DNA from: JANXQE01 sp035651635
GTDB taxonomy: Bacteria; Verrucomicrobiota; Verrucomicrobiia; Limisphaerales; UBA8199
NCBI GenBank assembly: GCA_035651635.1
Contig: DASRFK010000060.1
Location: forward strand, 1 to 28,876
Length of the DNA: 28,876 nucleotides
Direction of reading: 5' to 3'
Shown piece after piece: positions 1-7,771 of this stretch; position 1 is the stretch's first letter, and every line of letters starts with the position of its first letter. Both the position numbers and the translations under genes were made by a program. A model generated the notes under the pieces. The model made no database searches. It was not told where the DNA came from and saw nothing but the letters and a program-made list of their open reading frames with translations.

Positions 1-548
1 GCGTTGACGGTAATGCCTTTGCGCGCCAATTCGCGCGCCAGGCTTTCGGTAAGAGAAATGATCGCTCCCTTGGTGGCGGCGTAGTTGGCTTGTCCAAAAT
101 TACCCGTCTGCCCCACGATCGAGGATATGTTGATGATTCGCCCCCAGCCCGCGTCGATCATCCCCTGCAGCGCGAGTTGAGTCGTGTAGAACACCCCGTC
201 CAGATTGACGTGCATCACCTCGTCCCACATCGCCTTGGTCATTTTGATAAACGACTTGTCGCGCGTGATGCCGGCATTGTTCACGAGAATGGTGATCGGC
301 CCGAGCTCACTGATGGCCTGTTTAATCACCTTTTCCATCTCCTCGGGCGAGGCGACATCTGCCCGGTAGGCGCGGCATCTGACGCCCTGTTGCTCGACTG
401 ATTTGACCAGGTCCAATGACTTGTCGTCGGAGTGGTGGTAGGTAAACGCGACATCTGCTCCGGCATCTACCATGGCGTGCACGATGGCGCGGCCGATACC
501 CCGGCTGCCGCCGGTGACGAAACAAACTTTTCCTTGTAACTCTTTCAT
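1..548 (-). CDS. fabG: 3-oxoacyl-ACP reductase / acetoacetyl-CoA reductase-like SDR, 3' end cut by window
   Basis: NADPH-dependent short-chain dehydrogenase, expected to reduce 3-oxoacyl-ACP in fatty acid synthesis. An acetoacetyl-CoA reductase (PhaB) role is possible because the two are close relatives. The visible 182 codons hold the Rossmann motif TGGSRGIG (residues 12-19), the structural NNAG motif (90-93), the tetrad Asn115, and the catalytic Ser143, Tyr156 and Lys160 in a YxxxK motif. The ATG at 548 has a strong Shine-Dalgarno AAGGAG at 558-563, nine bases upstream. About 60 C-terminal residues lie outside the window. It is transcribed away from the sulfatase gene, and the two share a long intergenic region. 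The family is sure; the ACP or CoA substrate is not. Confidence 0.93.
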   Translation of the reverse strand, partial: MKELQGKVCFVTGGSRGIGRAIVHAMVDAGADVAFTYHHSDDKSLDLVKSVEQQGVRCRAYRADVASPEEMEKVIKQAISELGPITILVNNAGITRDKSFIKMTKAMWDEVMHVNLDGVFYTTQLALQGMIDAGWGRIINISSIVGQTGNFGQANYAATKGAIISLTESLARELARKGITVN

Positions 549-1149
549 CGGTATTCTCTCCTTTCTGCGAGCTGTGTCTGCTAAATGTTCATGATCACAA
601 CAAGCGCATCTCGCTCCTTCATAGATCGATTGTCTACGCTAATCTTGCCAAATGCTGACCATTTCTTGTCTGCAAATGGTCCAGACGGCGCGCTGCGCAC
701 CCATTTGCCTCTGTGCTCCGCAATAAGGCCTGCCTTCACCGCTCAGGCGGGAGCGCACGCTGCAGTTATGGGGCTCACCGCCTCAGGGCTCTTTTCCGGA
801 CAGAGCCATGCCTTTTTCAATCTCCTCGCTGCGTTGGCAGAGGAAGCTGACGAAGACCCACGCGACCATTGATCCGATTCACAGGTTCACACCGGATGGG
901 CATAGATTTGCCAGGCATTTGGCTCAAAGGCCCAAAGATTCGCCACATCTGGGATCTCTTTCCGTTCGTTATTACGCAAAGGGCACCGGCAGGATTCTTA
1001 AGCTTTCTTGCGCAATAGCCCACCAAGCCAGGAAGCAACACGCAGCCTCAACTTCGAAAGTGCGGACCGGATGCCGCCTGGCTGTGCTCAAAACGTACGG
1101 ACCTGATTCCGCCAACCCGGGGGATGGACCGAAATCCGGTGGTTTGTTG

Positions 1150-1181
1150 GCTCAATTTTGGCGAAAAATATTGAGCTTTTT
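1150..1181 (+). terminator. Hairpin followed by a T-run in the sulfatase leader
   Basis: GCTCAAT at 1150-1156 pairs with ATTGAGC at 1170-1176. Inside it TTTT and AAAA can pair around GGCG, and five T residues follow at 1177-1181. The shape is that of an intrinsic terminator on the plus strand. No plus-strand gene ends just upstream, so it could be a leader attenuator for the sulfatase gene or chance. Structure seen; function inferred. Confidence 0.3.
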
Positions 1182-1220
1182 GCCAGAAAGGCTCTAAGCT
1201 CGTGGCTGAGAATCGTTGTT

Positions 1221-1239
1221 ACATACCCGCCTGGTATGT
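1221..1239. promoter_or_regulatory. 7-bp inverted repeat upstream of the sulfatase start, possible operator
   Basis: ACATACC (1221-1227) and GGTATGT (1233-1239) are perfect inverted copies separated by five bases, ending 24 bases before the ATG at 1264. The position suits an operator or mRNA hairpin. No matching regulator gene is present in the window, so this is only a candidate site. Confidence 0.3.
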
Positions 1240-1263
1240 GCGCTTTGATTGTTCTGTAATCCT

Positions 1264-4200
1264 ATGACCTTGAGAGGTTCTCAGAGGAAATCTATCGAGC
1301 GATCTCGGCCGGTAAGGTTGGTGACCTTGGTCAGCATAGCGCTGGCTTGGCTCGGCGCGAGTATGGATTCAAAGGCCGTGTCTTCGATTACCTCACAGCC
1401 AAACATCGTTTTCATCCTGGCCGACGATTTGGGTTACGGCGATCTCTCCTGGCAGAACCCAAGTTCGAAAATTCGCACGCCCCGGCTGGACAGCCTGGCT
1501 TCCCAGGGGATGTGCTTTAGTTCCGCGCACGCGCCTTCCTCGCTTTGCACCCCAAGCCGCTATAGCATCATGTGCGGGCAGTTCTGTTGGCGGTCGCGGC
1601 TCAAATCCGGCGTTTTGAACGCGTGGGATGAACCCCTAATTCCGTTTGGGCGGCTGACCGTGGCCAGCTTGCTGCGCGACCAGGGCTACACGACCGGCTG
1701 TTTTGGCAAGTGGCACCTGGGATTCTCCTGGCCTTTTGTCGGTGCCATCCCGGTCGGCTTCGACACAACCGTGAAGGCTTGGGACATCAATTGGAAGAGG
1801 CGGATCGGCGGAGGGCCGGTAGACCACGGGTTCGATTATTTTTTCGGGATCAATATCCCCAATGAAGCTCCTTATGCTTACATTCTGAATGACCACGTCG
1901 TGGGTCGTCCGAGCACGCAATACGACACCGCGAGCGGCCTGCAAAGTCATTGGGCCGGGCCTGGTGTCGCTGACTGGGATTGGAGCCAGGTGTTGCCCAC
2001 GGTCGTCAGCAACGCTGCCGCATGGATTGACCTGTGTGCCTCACCGCCTGCTCAGCGGCCGTTTTTTTTGTATTTGGCCTTGCCTGGACCGCACCAGCCG
2101 GTTGTGCCGACGGCACAGTTCCAGGGGACCAGCCAGGCGGGCATTTACGGTGATTACGTGCAGGAGTTGGACTGGGCCGTCGGACAGGTCCTCGATAAAC
2201 TCGCAACCAGCGGCGTGGCTGGCAATACACTAGTGATTTTTACTTCGGACAATGGCCCGGACGAGTTCACCTATGCGCGACTTCAACAATACGGCCATTG
2301 CAGTATGGGCCCCTGGCGGGGAATTAAAAACGACCTCTGGGAAGGGGGCCATCGGGTGCCATTTCTCGCCCGGTGGCCCGGGAAAATTGCCGCCGGAAGC
2401 GTCAGCTCACAGCTCATCTGCCATGTTGATTTAATGCGTACGATAGCCGACCTGCTCGGCGCGCAACTCCCCGCCAATGCTGCTGAGGATAGTATCAGTT
2501 TTTTGCCCGCGCTCCTCGGGCTTTCATCCGCCACCGCGCGCTCCTCTCTGATCCTGGAGAGCGGTCCCGGGCAGTTTGGTCTCTGGTCCAACAACTGGAT
2601 GTTTATCGATGCCAGGACAGGCGATGGCCATAACCCGGAGCTGGAACCGCTCTGGTTCAAGCAAAGTCGCGGTTATCCCGCTACGAATATCTTTCCCGCA
2701 TTGCTGTACGACCTCGCCCATGATCCCGCCGAAGTCACCAACCTTTACGAACCGCATTTCACATTGGCAGCCAAATGGCGATCTCAGCTGCGCAAGGAGC
2801 GTGCGTTCCAAACCTGGCGCGGCACCCTCTCAGAGAGCTGGGCCAATTGCACCAACTGGTCCCAACAACTTTGGCCCGGCGGATGCGATCTCCTCTACAG
2901 CAATTCTCTAACTGGCATGGACTTCACGCAGACGCTCGGGGCCAATCTCAGCATCAATACCCTTGGGTTGAATGACGTCACCCAGAAAGTGACGCTCCTG
3001 CCCGGCGGCCCTTTTACTCTCTCTCTTGCCAACGGCATCGATATGAGTTTCGCGGGTGCCGACCTCGAGCTGGGCGCCCCCTTGTCTCTTGCTCAATCGC
3101 AGATGTGGACAGTGTGCACTAATCGCACTCTGAACGCCGATGGGCCGATTTCGTTTAACAGCTATGATCTGACCATTAATGGGCGGGGCAACGTTCTTCT
3201 TCACAACACGCTCTCGGGCTCTGGTCGGCTCATTATCCGCAGTTCCGGCCTCGTTTTGCTGGGGGGAAGCAACACTTATAGCGGCGGAACCGAAATGTCC
3301 GGCGGTGGCTCGCTGGTAGCACACAACCCGCAGGCGCTCGGCCTGGGCAAACTGGATATTCCCAACAATTCGTCACTGCAAATCGAACCCGGGGTTATTC
3401 TCACCAACTCGGTTACACTCGCCGGCTGGGGCGGCAATTTTGAGGGAATCCCGCGCGGCGCCGTCACGATGTACCATTCGGGATACGGCGAACTTAATGG
3501 CCCGGTAACCTTGCTGGCCGATGCCGGTTTTTACGCCCATCAGGCTGGAAGTGTTCTCACTTTCAGCGGCTCAATTGCCGGTGATGCCAATCTTACTATC
3601 ATGCCGGGAACAGGCACTGTCCTCCTTGCCGCGAACAATCTCTATACCGGCGGGACCTTGGTCGAAGGCAAACTCAAGCTCCGCCACGGTCGTGGGTACC
3701 TACCGGCGGCAACTAAACTGGTTCTGGCGAGCACCGCCCGCGCGTGCCTCGACCTCAATGGCAACATCCAAACCGTGGCCTTGTTGTCCGGGGGTGGGGC
3801 GAGCGGCGGCAATGTCACTCTGGGAGGCGGCAGGCTGGTGCTGGACCAGGCCGGATACTCCACTTTTGCAGGCTCGCTCGTTGGGAGAGGCGAGCTGATC
3901 AAAACCAATTCGGGCACGCTTGATCTTGTCGGACTCTCCACGCACTCGGGAGTCACCAGGGTCCACGGCGGAGCTTTGTTGATCAACGGGGCTCTGCTCA
4001 ACTCCAGTGTCGTAGTGAGCGGCGCAACCCTTGGCGGCACCGGAGTCATTACCGGACCAGTGACGGTACAAACGGCTGGGATCTTTTCGCCGGGACCTGG
4101 GCTCGGAACTCTTAGCCTGAGCAACTCGCTCACCCTTACTGGCGACAGCACTACTTCCATGGAAGTAGATTACGTTCGAGGGGTAGCCAGTTCGGTCCAA

Positions 4201-4602
4201 GGGCTGAGCCAGGTTACCTATGGGGGTACACTCGTGGTGAGCAACGTGGCGGCCGGAAGCTTCGCGCCTGGTCAATGCTTCCCTCTGTTCAGCGCGTCAC
4301 ACGCCATGGGACAATTCTCAGCCATTTTTCCCGCTCCTGGCGTGGGGCTGACCTGGCAGTTTAGCCCGGCCAACGGCATCCTCTACGTGGCCGCCCAGCC
4401 TGGCATTCGCGCTAGTCGCTCAGACGCCGGCAATTTGCTTGTTTCGTGGTCAGGTTCGGATTTTCGTCTCCAAGCGCAGAGGAATTCACTGTCGGCGGGC
4501 GTCACCAACTGGTTTGATTACCCCGGCGCAGCCACCAGCCCGGTCATCGTGCCGATCGATCCAAGCCAACCTGCCCTCTTCCTTCGGCTCATTCGCAAGT
4601 GA
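1264..4602 (+). CDS. Secreted formylglycine-type sulfatase fused to PATR-like beta-helical repeats
   Basis: Exported sulfatase (S1/arylsulfatase superfamily) that should hydrolyse sulfate esters. A basic N-terminus and hydrophobic stretch form a signal peptide (about residues 14-38). In this numbering the metal ligands are in LADDLGYGD (53-61), the formylglycine signature CTPSR starts at Cys95, GKWHLG is at 148-153, GPHQP at 275-279, and FTSDNG at 326-331, so the catalytic core looks intact. After about residue 520 the protein changes to Gly/Ser/Thr-rich repeats with NTYSGGT and NLYTGGT motifs, typical of autotransporter-associated beta-strand (PATR) repeats, but no outer-membrane barrel follows. 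The last ~65 residues match the C-terminal module of neighbouring secreted proteins and end FLRLIRK. I chose ATG 1264; an in-frame TTG at 1249 adds five residues. Cys95 must be matured by a formylglycine-generating enzyme, not present here. The sulfated substrate is unknown. Confidence 0.9.
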   Translation: MTLRGSQRKSIERSRPVRLVTLVSIALAWLGASMDSKAVSSITSQPNIVFILADDLGYGDLSWQNPSSKIRTPRLDSLASQGMCFSSAHAPSSLCTPSRYSIMCGQFCWRSRLKSGVLNAWDEPLIPFGRLTVASLLRDQGYTTGCFGKWHLGFSWPFVGAIPVGFDTTVKAWDINWKRRIGGGPVDHGFDYFFGINIPNEAPYAYILNDHVVGRPSTQYDTASGLQSHWAGPGVADWDWSQVLPTVVSNAAAWIDLCASPPAQRPFFLYLALPGPHQPVVPTAQFQGTSQAGIYGDYVQELDWAVGQVLDKLATSGVAGNTLVIFTSDNGPDEFTYARLQQYGHCSMGPWRGIKNDLWEGGHRVPFLARWPGKIAAGSVSSQLICHVDLMRTIADLLGAQLPANAAEDSISFLPALLGLSSATARSSLILESGPGQFGLWSNNWMFIDARTGDGHNPELEPLWFKQSRGYPATNIFPALLYDLAHDPAEVTNLYEPHFTLAAKWRSQLRKERAFQTWRGTLSESWANCTNWSQQLWPGGCDLLYSNSLTGMDFTQTLGANLSINTLGLNDVTQKVTLLPGGPFTLSLANGIDMSFAGADLELGAPLSLAQSQMWTVCTNRTLNADGPISFNSYDLTINGRGNVLLHNTLSGSGRLIIRSSGLVLLGGSNTYSGGTEMSGGGSLVAHNPQALGLGKLDIPNNSSLQIEPGVILTNSVTLAGWGGNFEGIPRGAVTMYHSGYGELNGPVTLLADAGFYAHQAGSVLTFSGSIAGDANLTIMPGTGTVLLAANNLYTGGTLVEGKLKLRHGRGYLPAATKLVLASTARACLDLNGNIQTVALLSGGGASGGNVTLGGGRLVLDQAGYSTFAGSLVGRGELIKTNSGTLDLVGLSTHSGVTRVHGGALLINGALLNSSVVVSGATLGGTGVITGPVTVQTAGIFSPGPGLGTLSLSNSLTLTGDSTTSMEVDYVRGVASSVQGLSQVTYGGTLVVSNVAAGSFAPGQCFPLFSASHAMGQFSAIFPAPGVGLTWQFSPANGILYVAAQPGIRASRSDAGNLLVSWSGSDFRLQAQRNSLSAGVTNWFDYPGAATSPVIVPIDPSQPALFLRLIRK

Positions 4603-4928
4603 GCGACTAGAAATTGAGTCGTGGAGTGTTGGTTCTCAGAATCAATTAAAATGGCAAGCGCTTGAGCGCTTGGCTTTCTTCCCTCCTCCATTTTTCCACC
4701 GCGCTATCCCTCCAATTCTCCCAGTTCTCCCTCTCTCCGGTTATCGTCCGTTACTGCATTTTTTGAGGTGAATCGAGGGTTTCACCCACCTTGAGTTTCC
4801 GTCGCTGGAAGGCTTATGAGAAGAGGTCAGCCCATGATGAAACTTGTCATTTATCAGGCCAGCCAATCTGATTGTTTTGGTCCTGGAGGCCAGGATGACC
4901 TATAGCCTGATCGCCTCCCCGTGATGAT
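4603..4928. other. Intergenic region between sulfatase and sulfotransferase-like genes
   Basis: 326 bases with no supported gene. It contains one short hairpin (4655-4672, listed separately). No clear Shine-Dalgarno sequence precedes the next start at 4929. Whether the two flanking genes share a transcript is undecided: the gap is long and may include a terminator and a new promoter. Confidence 0.5.
4655..4680 (+). terminator. Possible weak terminator after the sulfatase gene
   Basis: CAAGCGC (4655-4661) and GCGCTTG (4666-4672) form a perfect 7-bp stem with loop TTGA. A pyrimidine-rich stretch follows, but not a clean T-run. It lies 53 bases past the sulfatase stop. The hairpin is visible; terminator function is inferred. 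Confidence 0.35.
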
Positions 4929-6713
4929 ATGCCCAACAAGCGATCCTGCCTTTTTATCGCCGGATTAATATTTGTCTCCAATTCCTCCCATGGAGTCACG
5001 ATCTTATCAGGTCCTTCTTTTACTCCGTCCACCAACGCCCCACTGGCCGGAATTCTGCAATTGACAACTGATGTTGGCTCAAGAATTAGCGTCTCCGTCA
5101 CTGACGGAACAAGCTCCTGGGCGCGCGCTTTTTATGATTTCGAGCGCACGCATTCTCTCTCTCTGGCGGGGTTCAAGCCGGGTCGTACAAATCAGATCCT
5201 CATCACCGTTTCTGATCAGGCACAACGTACTTATACCGAGCCGCGACTGTTAACCTTTGTCACCGCACCTCTGCCGGCTGATTTTCCCCACAGCGTGGTG
5301 CTGCAAAGTGATCCCGGCAAGATGGAGCCCGGCTATACGTTGTTCACCATCCAGAATCGAAGCGCGAAAAAGGCTTACATCACTATGATGGATAATTCTG
5401 GCGAAGTGGTTTGGTATAGCCCGGCCCCGGCGATCAGCGATGTCGATGTGCGTCAGCTCAGCAATGGTGATTTGTTCGTAGAAGAACCCGCGCCCCTCAA
5501 CCGCTTCCGGGAAATCAACTTGCTCGGCGAAACGGTCCAGACCTGGTCCGCGCCCGCTCGATATCCGGTCAATAATCATGATGGTGTCCCGACCGCCCAT
5601 GGCACCATCCTTTATCTGAGCGACGTCAGTCGGGCAGTCACTAATTTTCCGAGCAACGTCACCAATCCAGCGGCTGGCTTAATAACGACGAACGTGGATG
5701 ACAACCCGGTCGTTGAAATTTCTGCCACCAACGGGGAGCTGCTTAACGCCTGGTCGCCGATTGACTTGTTAAACCCGACGCGGGTGACGTACCTGACTTA
5801 TCAGTTCCCCAGTTCTTTCGGAGTTGATAATGAGCACGCCAACGCGGTCATTGAGGATCCCAGTGACAATTCGATTATTGTTTCTCTGCGAACCCAGCAC
5901 GCGGTGTTCAAGTTTCTGCGCTCCACGGGCCGGCTGAAATGGATCCTGGGCCCGCACGCAAACTGGGGCCCCGGTTTGCAGCCGTACCTCCTCAACCCGG
6001 TCGGCACACCCTTCGCTTGGAATTACGGGCAGCATGCTCCGAAAATCACGACGCGAGGAACCTTGCTGCTTTACGACGATGGCAATGGCAGGGCTTGTCC
6101 GTTTGACCCGCCGATTGCTGATCAGGACAATTACAGCCGGGCCGTCGAGTATAGTATTAATGAGACCAATCTGCAGGTCACCCAGGTGTGGGATAGCACT
6201 CAAGCCGGCGGGGAGCGGATCTATACCAGCGCCGTCGGCGCTGCGGATTTGCTCGAACAGAGCGGCAACGTGCTGGTTACCTATGGTTTGGTCTCATATG
6301 TCAACGGGGTCCATCCCAGTCTCACTGCGACCAATGCGACGATGGTACGGATTCGAGAGTTTACCCACGACGCGGTGCCGAAGCTGGTGTTCGATCTTTC
6401 CTTTTTTGATTCCAAAAATACCAATTCGACTTACTCCGGGTATTTGTGCTATCGCAGCCACCGGGTGTCTGACCTGTATTGCCATCCGGCCGCGCCGGTG
6501 GCCGATTTGAACGTTAGTGTGGTGGCTGGGAACCCCTTGCTCAGGTTCACAGCAGATCCACATCACACCTACACCTTGGAGGTCGCGAGTGACGGGTCCC
6601 ACTGGACGCAAATCGGCTCCGCGACCCAGGGGTCACAGCCCGACTCTTTTGAGTTCGAGGATACGAGTGCCGGCGCCTTACCGGTGCGCTTCTACCGCGT
6701 TGTCACTCATTAG
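4929..6713 (+). CDS. Secreted arylsulfate sulfotransferase-like protein (AssT family)
   Basis: PAPS-independent sulfotransferases of this family move a sulfo group from a phenolic sulfate to another phenol through a transient sulfo-histidine in a six-bladed beta-propeller. Residues 1-22 are a signal peptide. Residues 120-520 show the propeller pattern. Candidate active-site residues are His217 (NNHDG), His303 (NEHAN), Arg321 (SLRTQH) and His369 (YGQHAPK). They follow the order His-His-Arg-His that I recall for E. coli AssT (252, 356, 374, 436), and the His303-Arg321 spacing of 18 is the same. The E. coli disulfide pair is not obvious; visible cysteines are 390, 507 and 518. The last ~70 residues form the shared C-terminal module ending RFYRVVTH. 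It follows the sulfatase gene, suggesting linked sulfate-ester chemistry outside the cytoplasm. The family call is good; the donor and acceptor are unknown. Confidence 0.85.
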   Translation: MPNKRSCLFIAGLIFVSNSSHGVTILSGPSFTPSTNAPLAGILQLTTDVGSRISVSVTDGTSSWARAFYDFERTHSLSLAGFKPGRTNQILITVSDQAQRTYTEPRLLTFVTAPLPADFPHSVVLQSDPGKMEPGYTLFTIQNRSAKKAYITMMDNSGEVVWYSPAPAISDVDVRQLSNGDLFVEEPAPLNRFREINLLGETVQTWSAPARYPVNNHDGVPTAHGTILYLSDVSRAVTNFPSNVTNPAAGLITTNVDDNPVVEISATNGELLNAWSPIDLLNPTRVTYLTYQFPSSFGVDNEHANAVIEDPSDNSIIVSLRTQHAVFKFLRSTGRLKWILGPHANWGPGLQPYLLNPVGTPFAWNYGQHAPKITTRGTLLLYDDGNGRACPFDPPIADQDNYSRAVEYSINETNLQVTQVWDSTQAGGERIYTSAVGAADLLEQSGNVLVTYGLVSYVNGVHPSLTATNATMVRIREFTHDAVPKLVFDLSFFDSKNTNSTYSGYLCYRSHRVSDLYCHPAAPVADLNVSVVAGNPLLRFTADPHHTYTLEVASDGSHWTQIGSATQGSQPDSFEFEDTSAGALPVRFYRVVTH

Positions 6714-6905
6714 GCCGGCCAGGCTGGCGGTTGCTTATTTGTTAACCTAAGCTCGATCGCACCGGCATTTTCATCATCCTGTTGCGCTCCACCTGGTCAT
6801 GAGTCATCTTGCGCTGTCCCGCACGCGATGGGTGCGATCACTTTGAACGGCCTGTGCTACTGTTTGAGGCGGGGGACCAAGACTTGAATACCTGGCTTGG
6901 CTGCT

Positions 6906-6912
6906 AGGAAAG
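6906..6912 (+). promoter_or_regulatory. Shine-Dalgarno for the DUF642-like gene
   Basis: AGGAAAG lies 7-13 bases before the ATG at 6920 and supports that start, which also places a signal peptide directly at the N-terminus. Most other secreted-protein genes in the window lack such a clear site. Confidence 0.6.
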
Positions 6913-6919
6913 ACAAACG

Positions 6920-7738
6920 ATGAAAAACAGTCTCAGCAGTAGAGTTGGCGCCATCACTTCCGCGGTAGGGTTGGGGGTTGGTCTGGCTGGCGCCAGGGCA
7001 GACGCGCAGACGAACCTGGTTGCGAATGGCAGCTTTGAGGCAGGGCCGATTGGGGTGAAGCAATTTGCTGAATGGGCGGCAATCGGTCCGGCAGACAATT
7101 TCAGCGACTACGGTGTCGCCAACTCGAGCGTTTACCCCTACCTGGCCCAGCAGGGGAAAGCTTACGCCTTCTTTCGGGGACATCCCACCGACAATTCACA
7201 GGACTGCCTCGGCACTACAGTCAATTTGAAAGTCGGCGGACTATACAACATCACCTACTACCTGGGCACCGATGGCTCTACGCTTGGCACCGGCGCCGCC
7301 ATGTGGGTGGTCATTGGCAGCTCGTTTGGAATTGACCTGACGCAGGACCTTTTGTTGACCGCATTCTATCCAAATTCTGCCAGTGCTATACCGTATCAGA
7401 AGTTCAGCACTAACTATCTTGCCACCTCGTCTTCCCCGATCCTGTCCTTCCATGGGATAAATGCCACCAACGGAATAGCCGCCACCAACGCGATCCTTTT
7501 GGACAATGTCTCGATGGCGCTTACTTATCCGCCATTGGGCCTCAACCTTTCGGACCCCAACTTGCTCAAATTTAGTTGGCCATTAACACACAGCCCTTAT
7601 CGTCTTCAAGTTAACGCTTCGCTTACGACTACGAACTGGGTGACTCTGACAAACCAGCCCTCCAACGTGGGCACCAGCAGCCAAATCATTCTGCCGGCGC
7701 AAGCCGGCGCGCGGTTCTTCAGGCTTACCCTCCCTTAG
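6920..7738 (+). CDS. Secreted DUF642-like / galactose-binding-like protein with shared C-terminal module
   Basis: 272-residue exported protein with no visible catalytic motif. Residues 1-30 are a signal peptide ending in an Ala-rich cleavage region. The mature protein opens with NLVANGSFEAGPIG (32-45), the typical start of DUF642 and related galactose-binding-like beta-sandwiches, and runs as one sandwich to about residue 205 (ILLDNVSMAL). The remaining ~65 residues (LKFSW, YRLQV, TTNWV, then RFFRLTLP) match the C-terminal module of the two preceding proteins and of the convergent kelch protein. A role in binding surface or plant-type carbohydrate is possible but unproven. It is convergent with the kelch gene, 33 bases away. 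The third member of the plus-strand secreted cluster, it may share regulation with the sulfatase and sulfotransferase-like genes. Confidence 0.75.
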   Translation: MKNSLSSRVGAITSAVGLGVGLAGARADAQTNLVANGSFEAGPIGVKQFAEWAAIGPADNFSDYGVANSSVYPYLAQQGKAYAFFRGHPTDNSQDCLGTTVNLKVGGLYNITYYLGTDGSTLGTGAAMWVVIGSSFGIDLTQDLLLTAFYPNSASAIPYQKFSTNYLATSSSPILSFHGINATNGIAATNAILLDNVSMALTYPPLGLNLSDPNLLKFSWPLTHSPYRLQVNASLTTTNWVTLTNQPSNVGTSSQIILPAQAGARFFRLTLP

Positions 7739-7771
7739 CCCGTAGAACTCGGCTTCCAGGAGTTTCTGAAC

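Larger units (their letters stand above)
549..1263. other. Long intergenic region between divergent genes
   Basis: About 715 bases without a convincing gene between the divergent fabG-like and sulfatase genes. Short open frames exist on both strands (for example around 585-872 and 808-1197), but they overlap one another, have no recognisable domain and lack good ribosome sites. The region must hold promoters for both flanking genes. The only structures I could pick out are two inverted repeats close to the sulfatase start, listed separately. Confidence 0.6.

Noticed and set aside
585..1197. Overlapping open frames in the long intergenic region
   Set aside because: They overlap each other and a minus-strand frame, have no recognisable domain or ribosome site, and fit chance frames in GC-rich DNA.
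3642..4275. Minus-strand open frames inside the sulfatase repeat region
   Set aside because: They are long only because of GC-rich codon bias opposite the real gene and encode no domain.
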